DNA of 20,553 nucleotides from a virus: the IMG/VR virus record IMGVR_UViG_3300048436_000088, positions 1-20,553 of that record; one strand, given 5' to 3'. The notes beneath the pieces were generated by a model. It saw nothing but the letters and a program-made list of their open reading frames with translations, was not told the origin of the DNA and ran no database searches. Shown here one piece after another: positions 1 through 7,348 of the stretch. Position numbers and translations under genes: made by a program. Positions within the stretch are counted from its first letter, which is position 1. Every line of letters starts with the position of its first letter.

Positions 1-1
1 T

Positions 2-400
2 GAACTTGATATCTTTAAGCGAGAGCTTGAAACGACAATTTTGGAAGCACAAGAAAAGGTTAAGCTCATTAAGAGCGAAATCGAATCCAGATATCTTGAA
101 AGGGCTCAAGATAAACTGCGTCAAGAAGGCAAAGACTTTGGCAGCACCACTATTAATGACAATGGATACAAGGTTAAAGTCAATATTAAAAAGCGTATAG
201 AATGGGAGCCTGGTATGCTCATCAAAGTGCTTAACAGCATGGATGAAGATACTGCGCGTCACTATGCACAAATCAAATACACTATCCCCGAAGCTAAATA
301 TAACGCGGCTCCGCCAGACATTAAAGGCGCTCTGAGCGAGGCTCGCACTGTATTCCTGCAAGGTGTAAGTGTGGATTTAGAGAGGGATGATGATGCTTAA
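2..400 (+). CDS. Phage hypothetical protein, 5' end outside the window
   Basis: The reading frame is open from the first bases of the window, so the gene starts upstream and only its last 132 codons are visible. The visible N-terminal part is charged and probably coiled-coil (E/K/L-rich to about residue 45). It is followed by a segment containing DFGSTTINDNGYKVKV, which looks like a small beta-rich domain. A TTG lies in frame at 41 but nothing suggests it is the real start. The gene overlaps the start of the downstream ATPase by 8 nt, so the two are probably translationally coupled. Similar small proteins often sit just before Sak4-like ATPases in marine phages, which is recollection rather than a search result. 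The function is unknown; a role with the recombination genes is inferred from position only. Confidence 0.75.
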   Translation, partial: ELDIFKRELETTILEAQEKVKLIKSEIESRYLERAQDKLRQEGKDFGSTTINDNGYKVKVNIKKRIEWEPGMLIKVLNSMDEDTARHYAQIKYTIPEAKYNAAPPDIKGALSEARTVFLQGVSVDLERDDDA

Positions 401-1259
401 TATCATTACAGCAGAGCAAAGGCTCAAAGAAAAGAAGGGCCACAAGATGGTTATTTGTGGTCAATCAGGGGTGGGCAAGACTTCTCTTGCTCGTACCCTA
501 GACCCATCCAAGACATTGTTTATGGACTTGGAAGCGGGGGATGCGGCTATCGAAGGTGTAGCCATTGATGTTATCCGTCCGCGCACATGGCAAGAGTGCC
601 GCGACTTCGCAGTATTCTTAGGCGGTCCGAACCCATCCTTGGGCGAAGAGGCTACATATAGTCAGGCACACTATGAGTATGTATGTCAGACATATGGCGA
701 CCCAACAGATACGCTAGCGAAGTACGATACTATCTTTGTGGACTCGATTACAGTAGCTGGTCGCTTATGCTTTACGCATTGTCAAAACCAGCCAGAGTGT
801 AAATCAGAGCGAACTGGCAAGCTAGACACTCGCTCTGCATATGGTATGCAAGGCAGAGAGATGATGGGCTGGCTATCTCACCTTCAACATATTCGTGACA
901 AGAATGTTATCTTTGTTGGCATTCTTGACGAGAGAGTTGACGATTACGGGCGGCAGACTTACGAACTTCAGATTGAGGGTTCTAAGACGGGTCGTGAATT
1001 GCCTGGAATTGTTGACGAAGTTATCACTATGGCCTTAATGCCAGATGATAGCGGAGCGCCATATCGCGCTTTTGTTTGTCAGACTTTGAACCAGTGGGGT
1101 TATCCCGCCAAGGACAGGTCTGGTAGGCTAGACCTTTTAGAAGAGCCACACTTAGGTAAACTTCTGGAAAAAATGTCAGGCGGAAAACCACAGGTTGAAC
1201 GTCAGATGAATTTTGTAAACCCAAATGAAATTAAAGTAGAGGACGAAACCAATGCTTAA
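393..1259 (+). CDS. RecA-fold ATPase, Sak4/AAA_24-like recombination protein
   Basis: This 288-aa protein is probably a phage single-strand annealing or recombination ATPase of the Sak4 / AAA_24 type, acting on ssDNA during replication and recombination. Visible motifs are a Walker A GQSGVGKTS at residues 23-31 and a Walker B strand TIFVDS ending at Asp117. Family knowledge: Sak4 proteins are minimal RecA cores that work with a phage ssDNA-binding protein. The next gene could be that partner. Three in-frame ATGs (387, 390, 393) are stacked; 393 is chosen because the GAGAGGG ribosome binding site at 380-386 sits 6 nt before it, whereas it would abut 387. The gene overlaps both neighbours by about 8 nt. 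The ATPase fold is secure; the exact recombinase class is less so. Confidence 0.85.
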   Translation: MLNIITAEQRLKEKKGHKMVICGQSGVGKTSLARTLDPSKTLFMDLEAGDAAIEGVAIDVIRPRTWQECRDFAVFLGGPNPSLGEEATYSQAHYEYVCQTYGDPTDTLAKYDTIFVDSITVAGRLCFTHCQNQPECKSERTGKLDTRSAYGMQGREMMGWLSHLQHIRDKNVIFVGILDERVDDYGRQTYELQIEGSKTGRELPGIVDEVITMALMPDDSGAPYRAFVCQTLNQWGYPAKDRSGRLDLLEEPHLGKLLEKMSGGKPQVERQMNFVNPNEIKVEDETNA

Positions 1260-1905
1260 TCTAAATGAAGTACCCGTATCAAGCGGAAGCAACGAACCAT
1301 TACAGCTTATCCCAGATGGCACAGTAGTTCGCGGCGTATTGATGTTCCAAGGCGGCGACCAAATGATGCCAGAGTTTTCACAGAGCGCTATGTTCTTTAA
1401 AAAGTCTGCACATACTAGCGCCGTGTGGATGCCAATCGAAATGACCATCGTAGGCGGTCAGTTTGACAAGCGTAAAGTATGGCAGAACATCTTTGTTCAT
1501 GGCGATGCTATTGATGAAGCTAGCGGCGTGTCAAAGGCACGGTTAATTGGCTTAGACACAATCCGTAAGATTATTAATAGCGGTCACAATCTTACCGCAA
1601 CGGACATGTCACCAGAAGCTCAGGCCAAGCGTCAAATCAATGGCGTTGAGGAATTACAGGGCTTGGAAGTGTGTTTTGTAATTGGCATTGAAAAGAGCAA
1701 TGACCCACAATATGCAGACAAGAACCGCATTAAAACTTTCTTGTCACCAGACAGTGGAGACTTTATTGCTTCAAATGGCTCTGGAGCCGCGCCAGCGGCC
1801 TCACCATTGTCTCCTATGCCGCCACAGGTGCAACAGGCTATGAACGCACAAATGCCAGCCCAGCAAGCTCAGGCGAGCGTTGCACCAGCTTGGGCACAGA
1901 AGTAA
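1252..1905 (+). CDS. Putative ssDNA-binding partner of the ATPase (DUF669-like position)
   Basis: This is a 217-aa protein with a predicted beta-rich N-terminal two thirds (about residues 1-165) and a low-complexity tail rich in Pro, Ala, Gln and Met (about 170-217), ending PAWAQK. A compact domain followed by a disordered P/Q/A tail is the architecture of many ssDNA-binding proteins, but the acidic DDDIPF tip of bacterial SSB is absent here. The start codon overlaps the end of the ATPase gene by 8 nt, so the two are co-expressed. Proteins in this position next to AAA_24/Sak4 ATPases are often DUF669 or SSB-like; that link is established for the neighbourhood, and assigning this protein to it is inference. 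No catalytic motif was seen. Confidence 0.8.
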   Translation: MLNLNEVPVSSGSNEPLQLIPDGTVVRGVLMFQGGDQMMPEFSQSAMFFKKSAHTSAVWMPIEMTIVGGQFDKRKVWQNIFVHGDAIDEASGVSKARLIGLDTIRKIINSGHNLTATDMSPEAQAKRQINGVEELQGLEVCFVIGIEKSNDPQYADKNRIKTFLSPDSGDFIASNGSGAAPAASPLSPMPPQVQQAMNAQMPAQQAQASVAPAWAQK

Positions 1906-1922
1906 GAAATTCAATGCTTCGT

Positions 1923-2199
1923 TTCCCTAAAGGGTTTCTGGCATTGACTAGGGAAGAGCCTCGTAGTCGCCTGTGCGTACTAGGGCACAATGAGGGGGTT
2001 TGGCTCTTCCCGCCAATAATTTTCTGGAAGTTAGGATTACAGCGAAAGCTGTGCATCTCCAGAAACAGGGGTACACATGTACATGGTTTTCCAACGTATC
2101 AAACCTAATCATTGTACTCCGCTTATTAAAGGCATACTAACGGCATCCTTAGTTGGTCGTTAGCTGGTTTGGGTGGCACCAGTGCCGTAAAGCCACCCA
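1923..2199 (+). ncRNA. Candidate structured RNA in a 322-nt gene-free gap
   Basis: No convincing gene fills 1906-2227, but the gap has dense inverted repeats. GGGAAGAGCC (1951-1960) pairs with GGCTCTTCCC (2002-2011). TTTCTGGA (2021-2028) pairs with TCCAGAAA (2058-2065) and encloses ACAGC-GAAA-GCTGT (2039-2052), a hairpin with a GNRA-type tetraloop. TGGGTGGC (2170-2177) pairs with GCCACCCA (2192-2199). A short CCCT/AGGG hairpin lies near 1925-1935. Each stem is perfect over 5-10 bp. The strand is assumed to be that of the flanking genes. It could be a regulatory RNA, a structured leader of the gene at 2228, or an RNA-processing site. No known riboswitch, tRNA or intron core was recognised. Confidence 0.45.
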
Positions 2200-2227
2200 C
2201 CTTATTAACGAAAGAAAGGGCAATAAA

Positions 2228-2512
2228 ATGCGTAATGCAAATAAACTTATTAATGAGATTCGTGAAAAGCTAGATGAGCTAGAGTCATTTCTAGAAAATA
2301 GCGAAGCATCAAATAAAATTCCTAACAATGCTATGGGTACTTTTAACCTTTTAAAAAGGGGAAAGTTTTCTGTGCTGTCTCTGGCTAAAAAGTTAAAGAA
2401 AACAGAAAAAACCATTTACACAGAAATGTCGGTTATTCGTAAAGCTGGTTACGCTCTGGGTAAGGAGTACAACAAGCGCAAGCGTTTACATGAATATCGC
2501 TTAGACAAATAA
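2228..2512 (+). CDS. Small basic HTH-like DNA-binding protein
   Basis: This is a 94-aa basic protein. Residues 1-25 form a probable amphipathic helix (charged, with leucines). Residues about 38-75 (GTFNLLKRGKFSVLSLAKKL, then TEKTIYTEMSVIRKAGY) read as a helix-turn-helix or winged-helix unit in which KKTEKTIYTEMSVIRK would be the recognition helix. It may regulate transcription or bind phage DNA. The ATG at 2228 is preferred over earlier in-frame codons because AGAAAGGG (2214-2220) is properly spaced before it; earlier starts would fall inside the structured gap. A strong terminator follows 13 nt after the stop. The family was not recognised by name, and HTH is inferred from the pattern of hydrophobic and polar residues. 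Confidence 0.75.
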   Translation: MRNANKLINEIREKLDELESFLENSEASNKIPNNAMGTFNLLKRGKFSVLSLAKKLKKTEKTIYTEMSVIRKAGYALGKEYNKRKRLHEYRLDK

Positions 2513-2525
2513 TGTTTAAGCATTG

Positions 2526-2555
2526 GGGCGGGTTTATATAAGCCCGCCCTTTTTT
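2526..2555 (+). terminator. Rho-independent terminator
   Basis: A perfect 7-bp stem GGGCGGG (2526-2532) / CCCGCCC (2543-2549) with a 10-nt loop is followed directly by six T residues. It closes the first operon after the small HTH-like gene. Confidence 0.9.
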
Positions 2556-2577
2556 ATTAAAAAAAGTAGATTACAAT

Positions 2578-2943
2578 ATGGATTATAATAACGATTTTAG
2601 CCACGACCTTCTTGTCGGGCAAATAGCCGAACAATTTTTAGGGGCCCTTTTACAGAACAAAAAGATAGAAGTAAAGCATGACATGATAGCCCATACTACA
2701 GGCAGAGTGTTTGTTGAATATGCCTGTCGAGGCAGAAACTCCGGCATAACAACAACACAGGCTGATTTTTGGGCTTTTGTGTTGCTTACTGGGGCGGTTA
2801 TAATAATAGATAAGGATAGACTTGTAGGGCTATGCAACGTAGCCTATCAGGATGGTAAAGTTATAAATGGCGGCGACAGCAATGCTGCCAGTGGGTTTTT
2901 AATCACATTGGATGATTTGGTTAGGAGAAAAAAAGATGTTTAA
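2578..2943 (+). CDS. PD-(D/E)XK-like nuclease-fold protein
   Basis: This 121-aa protein has, near residues 30-65, a segment with EVK followed by GRVFVEYACRGRNSGITTT and ADFWAF. This arrangement (acidic residue, E-x-K, beta strand, then a conserved GI-x-T-T motif) recalls a compact PD-(D/E)XK nuclease family common in phages, related in fold to Holliday-junction or VRR-NUC enzymes. Its substrate cannot be told from sequence; branched or recombination DNA is a reasonable guess given the neighbours. The ATG at 2578 lacks a good Shine-Dalgarno, which is odd since it begins a transcription unit just after a terminator. It overlaps the next gene by 8 nt. It could instead be a non-catalytic member of the fold. 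Confidence 0.7.
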   Translation: MDYNNDFSHDLLVGQIAEQFLGALLQNKKIEVKHDMIAHTTGRVFVEYACRGRNSGITTTQADFWAFVLLTGAVIIIDKDRLVGLCNVAYQDGKVINGGDSNAASGFLITLDDLVRRKKDV

Positions 2944-3133
2944 AGAAGGGCCTGGACAGAAGAGACTAAGAGAAGATTCTAGGCGCAAAATGGACGAATG
3001 GGACGCGATGATACCTGATGGCGCGTTCCAAGACGCAGAGATTACTGAGAATTTATCTGGCAGACATATAAACAAAACAGAAAGCAACAAGGCGGTGGGC
3101 ATTAGTTCTTTGGAGCGGTGTCGTGAGAGTTGA
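2936..3133 (+). CDS. Small charged hypothetical protein
   Basis: This 65-aa protein is highly charged (Lys/Arg/Glu/Asp-rich) with no recognisable domain and no membrane segment. The ATG at 2936 is chosen over an upstream TTG because AGGAG (2922-2926) lies 9 nt before it. It overlaps the upstream PD-(D/E)XK-like gene by 8 nt and the downstream gene by 11 nt, which supports coding. Its function is unknown. Confidence 0.6.
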   Translation: MFKEGPGQKRLREDSRRKMDEWDAMIPDGAFQDAEITENLSGRHINKTESNKAVGISSLERCRES

Positions 3134-3419
3134 AATTGACTTAGTGTTATTTTTTGCTGACAAGACTATGAAGAAAATAAACGGATTTTTAACTGTCAGC
3201 GATGCGGCTGATGATGATGATGTATTAGATGAAATGGCTGGGTTTATTGAAAGAGCAACAGAAGAACATATGGCAGAATTTACCACAGGGGTAGCTAACT
3301 TAATTTTAAGAGAAGATGAATTGTTTCAGGTTTCATTTGCCAACCCTAAAAAAGAACCTGGGACGGAGGGCAAAAATTTATGCAACATAATAATACCAGA
3401 CGAGATAATAGTGCACTAA
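3123..3419 (+). CDS. Acidic hypothetical protein, GTG start
   Basis: This is a 98-aa acidic protein with a poly-Asp stretch (DAADDDDVLDE, about residues 27-37) and a helical middle part. It has no recognised family. The GTG at 3123 is supported by GGAG at 3112-3115, about 7 nt upstream, and by the 11-nt overlap with the preceding gene. It in turn overlaps the next gene by 40 nt, a long overlap that makes either start slightly uncertain. It is probably part of the same DNA-metabolism operon. Confidence 0.6.
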   Translation: MRVEIDLVLFFADKTMKKINGFLTVSDAADDDDVLDEMAGFIERATEEHMAEFTTGVANLILREDELFQVSFANPKKEPGTEGKNLCNIIIPDEIIVH

Positions 3420-3622
3420 AAGATGTGGTTGATTGTTTCGGTACGATAGGGTGGCACAGAAGATTGTGCGACTTACAAGAGCATGAAGTGTTAGGGCTTA
3501 TAGCCGTTATACAAAAAGCGAGGGATTTGACAGATGACTATACAGAACAAGGCGCTCTTGAATTTGAACAGAGTGTCACCAATGCTAACGAACCCTTCTT
3601 TGATGACGAAATTCCATTCTGA
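3380..3622 (+). CDS. Small protein with SSB-like C-terminal tip
   Basis: This 80-aa protein has a helical N-terminal region containing WHRRLCDLQEHEVLGLIAVI (residues 25-44). It ends in PFFDDEIPF, closely matching the acidic DDDIPF tip by which bacterial SSB recruits exonucleases, primase, PriA and other repair proteins. There is room for only a helical domain, not an OB fold. A role as an adaptor that docks host SSB-interacting proteins, or mimics them, is inference. GGAGG (3364-3368) supports the ATG at 3380. The gene overlaps the acidic gene upstream and runs into the nuclease gene downstream, so all three are likely coupled. Confidence 0.7.
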   Translation: MQHNNTRRDNSALKDVVDCFGTIGWHRRLCDLQEHEVLGLIAVIQKARDLTDDYTEQGALEFEQSVTNANEPFFDDEIPF

Positions 3623-4325
3623 CGCAATAGAGCTTATATCCTACGAAATAGACAAAGCAATGTGCCAGCAGAATGACGAGCAGCCAAAGCGAACGTATCT
3701 TGGCGGCTCCTCATTGGGTAATGCTTGCGCTCGTCAAGTCCAATATAGGTACATGCAAATAAAACCTGACGAAGACAAAATGTTCCCCGCTCGTACTCTG
3801 CGTATATTTGACATGGGGCATTTTATAGAAGACCTGATGGCTAAGTATATTAGAGATGCTGGTTTTGAATTAAAGACGCACGACTCTGACGGCAAGCAGT
3901 TCGGGTTTTCCGTAGCTGATGACCAAATAAAAGGTCATATAGATGGGGTATTATGTTCGGGCCCAGTGGCTATGGGATACCCAATGCTATGGGAATGCAA
4001 GTCAGCTAACAGCAAAAAGTTTTCTGAATTTGTTCGTAAAGGTGTGGCGGAGGCGAACCCTGTTTACGCCGCACAGATAGCCTTATACCAAGCCTACATG
4101 GATTTAAATGAGAACCCAGCGCTGTTTACAGTGCTCAATAAAGATACTAGCGAAATATATTACGAGCTTGTTCCATTTGACAGAGGTCTTGCTCAACGCG
4201 TTAGCGACAAGGGCGTGGATATACTAAAGGCAACAAAAGCAAACGAGGTATTGCCTAGAGTGGCTGCTAACTCAGATTATTTTGCTTGCAAATTTTGTGA
4301 GTTTCGTCAAACTTGTTGGTCATAG
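3603..4325 (+). CDS. Cas4/RecB-like PD-(D/E)XK nuclease with Fe-S cluster motif
   Basis: This protein (240 aa from 3603) carries the PD-(D/E)XK core: GHIDG with Asp114, then WECKSAN with Glu131 and Lys133, then QIALYQAYM as the Q-x3-Y motif. Four cysteines, Cys42 plus Cys229, Cys232 and Cys238 (C-x2-C-x5-C at the C-terminus), match the split 4Fe-4S ligand set of Cas4 and AddB-type nucleases. It is expected to be a single-strand or end-processing exonuclease that makes ssDNA for the upstream Sak4-like annealing system. The start is uncertain: ATGs at 3534, 3585 and 3603 are all possible and none has a strong Shine-Dalgarno. 3603 is chosen because the next residues begin the conserved helix. 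No CRISPR array or cas1/cas2 is nearby, so a Cas role is unlikely. Confidence 0.88.
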   Translation: MTKFHSDAIELISYEIDKAMCQQNDEQPKRTYLGGSSLGNACARQVQYRYMQIKPDEDKMFPARTLRIFDMGHFIEDLMAKYIRDAGFELKTHDSDGKQFGFSVADDQIKGHIDGVLCSGPVAMGYPMLWECKSANSKKFSEFVRKGVAEANPVYAAQIALYQAYMDLNENPALFTVLNKDTSEIYYELVPFDRGLAQRVSDKGVDILKATKANEVLPRVAANSDYFACKFCEFRQTCWS

Positions 4326-4332
4326 AAAAAGA

Positions 4333-4350
4333 GGCCGCTCGAAAGCGGCC
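4333..4350 (+). terminator. Hairpin after the nuclease gene, weak terminator
   Basis: GGCCGCT (4333-4339) and AGCGGCC (4344-4350) form a perfect 7-bp stem with a CGAA loop 7 nt after the nuclease stop codon. The following CCTTTAAG is a poor U-tract, so termination is likely partial and the primase-helicase could be transcribed by readthrough. Confidence 0.6.
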
Positions 4351-4408
4351 CCTTTAAGTGAGAACGAAATCAGAAAAAGGAAACAATCAGACTTCAGGAT
4401 ACAATATA

Positions 4409-6586
4409 ATGAGTGTTATACGTTTTGACAATACTAAATCTAGTACCGCGCACGAATTAGTGCAGAAAATAAGTGACGAGGTTCCTCGCTCTGTACAAAT
4501 AGATATTCTCAGAGAGACATACCCAAACGGCAAAATTCGGGGGCATGATTTCTTTATCGGGTCACTTGGAGGAGAGTCTGGCGAAAGCCTAAAGATTGAT
4601 ATAAACCCTAGCAGTCCACACTTTATGCGTGGTCAGGACTTTAATGGCGGTGATGGCATCGGGGGAATCGTAAAGATTCTAATGGAAGCTCGCGGAATGA
4701 GGCTGCCAGAAATTAAAGAAATGTTCGGGTCATATATATCAGAAGATACACGCAGGCCTGTAAGAGAGCCGTCTTGGAAAATGCCTAATGGCGGGCTAAA
4801 CCTGAACAACTTGCCAACACCTCCTAGCCCTCCAGCTCAGGAAAAGGTTCGTATTGATGCGAACACACAGCATAATGGGCAATGGGATTATATTAGTCGT
4901 GACGGCGAAGTATTAGTTACAGTGCGCCGCTACGACATTGATGGCAAGAAAGAGTTTCGCCCGTGGATTCCAGGGGTTGCCTATCCGAAAGCGCCTGATG
5001 TTCGCCCGCTATATAATATCCCGAACATTTTGAATGAGCAGCGGGTGGTATGGGTGGAAGGCGAAAAGTGCGCTCAGGCCTTGATTGATGCTGGCATACC
5101 AGCTACATGTACTCTGGGCGGCGCAGGGGCGTTAACAAGAAAGAACGCAGAGAAGTTTGACTTCACGCCGTTGCGCGGTAAAGAGCTTCTTATCTGGCCC
5201 GATAATGATGACGCTGGACGCAGGCTCGCAGAAATTGTTCGGGAAGTCGCGCTGGATTCTGACGCCGACAGTGTAACCGTACTGCAACCTCCATCTGGCA
5301 AACCTCCCAAATGGGACGCCGCAGATGCAATAGAAGAAAGTTTTGATGTTGAAAGGTTCATTGCAAATGGGACTGGTAACACTCGCCGTTCTATCAACCT
5401 TCTTAATGATAGTCTTCTTATCTCACGCTTTAGTGGTGCTGCGCCTGTCCAGCAGTTTCTTGTAGACGGTACATTTCCCCTCGGGGTTCCTATTATCTTT
5501 GCGGCGGCTGGCGACAGTGGCAAGGGCATGATGACCCTAGACTTAGCCATGAAGGTTGCAGCAGGCAAGCCAGTTCAAAACGCTTTCGGGGGAATTGTTC
5601 GGGAGTTTGGGGATGTTGTTATCTTCACAGCAGAAGATGATGAATCGGAGATGCACAGACGTATTGAGCGTCTTGATGAATCGGGCTTGCGCTTTGACTA
5701 CCCGAACAAATTGCATGTAGTTCCGCTGCCAAACGTAGGCGGTGTGTTTCCTATACTACGAGAGAACATGGGCGACTACAGCGAGACGGATGAGTTCAAG
5801 AAGATATACGAGCAAATGCTACAGCTCGACAACCTCAAGCTTATTGTGTTTGACCCGTTAGCATCATTCGTACACGCAGACGTAAACTCAGACCCTGCCG
5901 CAGGTGCGGCTTTAACGGGCTTGTTGGCTCGGGTCGCCACAGAAACGGGGGCGGCTGTTATCGTATGTCACCATATGACGAAGGTACAGGGCGACAAGGT
6001 TGTGTCAAAGCCAGAAGAGGCACGCAATCTTATTCGGGGTACGTCTGCGCTTGTTGACGGCGTGCGTTGTGCGTTTGCTATCTGGCAGTTAGACGAGAAA
6101 ACGGCTCGCGGTAGATGCAATGACTTAGGCATAGAATACCAGCGCAACAGATGTTTTGACGGCGCAGTTGTGAAGTCAAACGGACCTGCAAACCGGGATA
6201 TCCGTAATTTTGTTCGGGATACACTCAGCGGGCTACTGCAAGACAGAACCGAACAAGTTCGCAATTTAGGGCAAAGTAATCAGGCGTCAGCTCGTAAAGA
6301 AGCGATGTTCCGTTGGATTCAAGACTGCGAAGCTGGAGGTCGGGCCCTGTGTCAGCAAGGGGGCGCTGATAGCATAATTCAACGATTGACGGACCATGAT
6401 GCACCTGCCTCCATTCAAAGTATTGGGCAGTGGACAGTTGACCAAATTGTTCGGGATTTGATTTCGGAGCGCCGTATTCAAAAGTTTAGGTTTACTACTA
6501 CGGGTGGGCAGAAGTGGCTCGGAACCATAAATGGCGTTATGAGCCGTGGTGAATATGAAGCAGTAACAGCGAGGGACAATGTATAA
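4409..6586 (+). CDS. TOPRIM primase fused to RecA-fold (RepA/AAA_25) helicase
   Basis: This 725-aa replication protein probably unwinds DNA and makes primers at the phage fork. An N-terminal region (1-110) resembles a primase zinc-finger domain but lacks the CHC2 cysteines. A TOPRIM core follows, with VEGEK (216-220, Glu217) and PDNDDAG (264-270). The C-terminal half is a RecA-fold ATPase: Walker A AAAGDSGKG (365-373), a TAEDD segment, Walker B IVFDP with Asp482, and CHHMTK (520-525), as in RepA/AAA_25 helicases. The last 60 residues look like a winged helix. The ATG at 4409 is chosen over a GTG at 4358 because AGGA precedes it and conserved sequence starts there. It overlaps the next gene by 8 nt. 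Four TTGTTCGGG motifs lie in it on the + strand and one on the - strand. Confidence 0.9.
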   Translation: MSVIRFDNTKSSTAHELVQKISDEVPRSVQIDILRETYPNGKIRGHDFFIGSLGGESGESLKIDINPSSPHFMRGQDFNGGDGIGGIVKILMEARGMRLPEIKEMFGSYISEDTRRPVREPSWKMPNGGLNLNNLPTPPSPPAQEKVRIDANTQHNGQWDYISRDGEVLVTVRRYDIDGKKEFRPWIPGVAYPKAPDVRPLYNIPNILNEQRVVWVEGEKCAQALIDAGIPATCTLGGAGALTRKNAEKFDFTPLRGKELLIWPDNDDAGRRLAEIVREVALDSDADSVTVLQPPSGKPPKWDAADAIEESFDVERFIANGTGNTRRSINLLNDSLLISRFSGAAPVQQFLVDGTFPLGVPIIFAAAGDSGKGMMTLDLAMKVAAGKPVQNAFGGIVREFGDVVIFTAEDDESEMHRRIERLDESGLRFDYPNKLHVVPLPNVGGVFPILRENMGDYSETDEFKKIYEQMLQLDNLKLIVFDPLASFVHADVNSDPAAGAALTGLLARVATETGAAVIVCHHMTKVQGDKVVSKPEEARNLIRGTSALVDGVRCAFAIWQLDEKTARGRCNDLGIEYQRNRCFDGAVVKSNGPANRDIRNFVRDTLSGLLQDRTEQVRNLGQSNQASARKEAMFRWIQDCEAGGRALCQQGGADSIIQRLTDHDAPASIQSIGQWTVDQIVRDLISERRIQKFRFTTTGGQKWLGTINGVMSRGEYEAVTARDNV

Positions 6587-6806
6587 AGCAGATGGATTTG
6601 ACAAGGCGATAATAGGATATTGCCGCATATGTGGACGCGAGGATGTGCTCGCATATGATTATTGGAAGTGCATTGAAATACTTCAAGAGCGCGATGGCAT
6701 GACATCAGACGAAGCCGTTGAGTATATGGAGTTCAATGTAATCGGGGCTTATGTTGGCGACCTAACGCCTGCATTTATTTACGAAACGGAGATAGAGGAT
6801 GAGTAA
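6579..6806 (+). CDS. Small hypothetical protein with a single CxxC
   Basis: This 75-aa acidic protein has one C-x2-C pair (CRIC, about residues 15-18) and ends in a Glu/Asp tail. It overlaps the primase-helicase gene by 8 nt and the next gene by 8 nt (GATGAGTAA junction), so it is part of the replication operon. The segment EYMEFNVIGAYVGDLTP is typical of small phage proteins of unknown role. One CxxC is too little to claim a zinc site unless it dimerises. Confidence 0.7.
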   Translation: MYKADGFDKAIIGYCRICGREDVLAYDYWKCIEILQERDGMTSDEAVEYMEFNVIGAYVGDLTPAFIYETEIEDE

Positions 6807-7023
6807 ATCTGCTGCTGATATGACAGTAGAAGAGTTCGCGGAAGAGCTTAAATCTATGCGGGAGAGAACCGTAAATATTACAGGCATTGAACGCGACAAG
6901 AACAATCGTTCGTATTTGGGCAAGCAGTCCAATAGAAAAGTATCGGGTGTATTTGCGTCCAAGCAAACAAAGCTTGCGATGAATCGCGGTAATAACGGAT
7001 TTACGAAGGGAAAATTTTTATGA
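6799..7023 (+). CDS. Small basic hypothetical protein
   Basis: This 74-aa protein has a helical acidic N-terminus (residues 1-25) and a basic, Asn/Gly/Lys-rich C-terminal half that looks disordered and could contact nucleic acid. It starts at ATG 6799 inside the end of the preceding gene and overlaps the following start by 4 nt. Such coupling on both sides is the main support for coding. No family was recognised. Confidence 0.65.
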   Translation: MSKSAADMTVEEFAEELKSMRERTVNITGIERDKNNRSYLGKQSNRKVSGVFASKQTKLAMNRGNNGFTKGKFL

Positions 7024-7310
7024 TTGACGAAAAAGACTACGATACCATGAATCGGGCATATTTTCTCGACAAGGCAGAAGAGCTTATTAATGGGCAGCGG
7101 GCAAAAGATTACGGTGACGCTAAAGCAAACCACTACCGTATCGCTCAAATGTGGGAGGTTATACTTGGAGTGGAGGTAACACCCGAACAAGTGTGTGCCT
7201 GCATGATTGGCCTGAAGCTTGCTCGCCTAGCTAACGACATGCAACAGGACGACACATGGGTGGATATCGCGGGTTATGCCGCGTTGGGCGGGGAGATGTC
7301 TCAAGGGTAA
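7020..7310 (+). CDS. DUF6378-like phage protein
   Basis: This 96-aa protein contains KAEELINGQRAKDYGDAKAN near residue 20, then a middle part with TPEQVCACMIGLKLARLAND and the C-terminal DDTWVDIAGYAALGGEM. This layout matches the DUF6378 family found in many phages, which is helical and of unknown biochemical role. The ATG at 7020 overlaps the previous stop in an ATGA arrangement, and the stop is followed within 6 nt by a long hairpin. It probably closes the replication operon. A nucleotide-pool or MazG-like role has sometimes been guessed for similar helical families, but nothing here proves it. Confidence 0.8.
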   Translation: MIDEKDYDTMNRAYFLDKAEELINGQRAKDYGDAKANHYRIAQMWEVILGVEVTPEQVCACMIGLKLARLANDMQQDDTWVDIAGYAALGGEMSQG

Positions 7311-7315
7311 AAAAA

Positions 7316-7348
7316 CAGGCGAGTTGTTCGGGGTTGCCCGCTCGCCTG
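7316..7348 (+). terminator. Long bulged hairpin after the replication operon
   Basis: CAGGCGAG (7316-7323) pairs with CTCGCCTG (7341-7348). Inside, CGGG (7329-7332) pairs with CCCG (7337-7340) around a GTTG loop, leaving TTGTT as a one-sided bulge. The tail is only CTTTCC. It may end transcription weakly or protect the mRNA 3' end. A copy of TTGTTCGGG forms the bulge and inner stem. Confidence 0.6.

Noticed and set aside
1890-2108. 72-codon open frame across the gap after the ATPase partner
   Set aside because: It has no ribosome binding site, overlaps the end of a real gene, and its sequence is explained by inverted repeats; its composition does not resemble neighbouring proteins.
3603-4325. 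A CRISPR Cas4 adaptation nuclease
   Set aside because: The fold and Fe-S cysteines match, but the operon context is phage recombination and replication and no CRISPR components are visible, so a general exonuclease is the better call.
5074-5568. 164-codon open frame on the - strand
   Set aside because: It lies entirely inside the primase-helicase gene, whose TOPRIM motifs are clear, and has an Ala/Ser/Arg-rich shadow composition.
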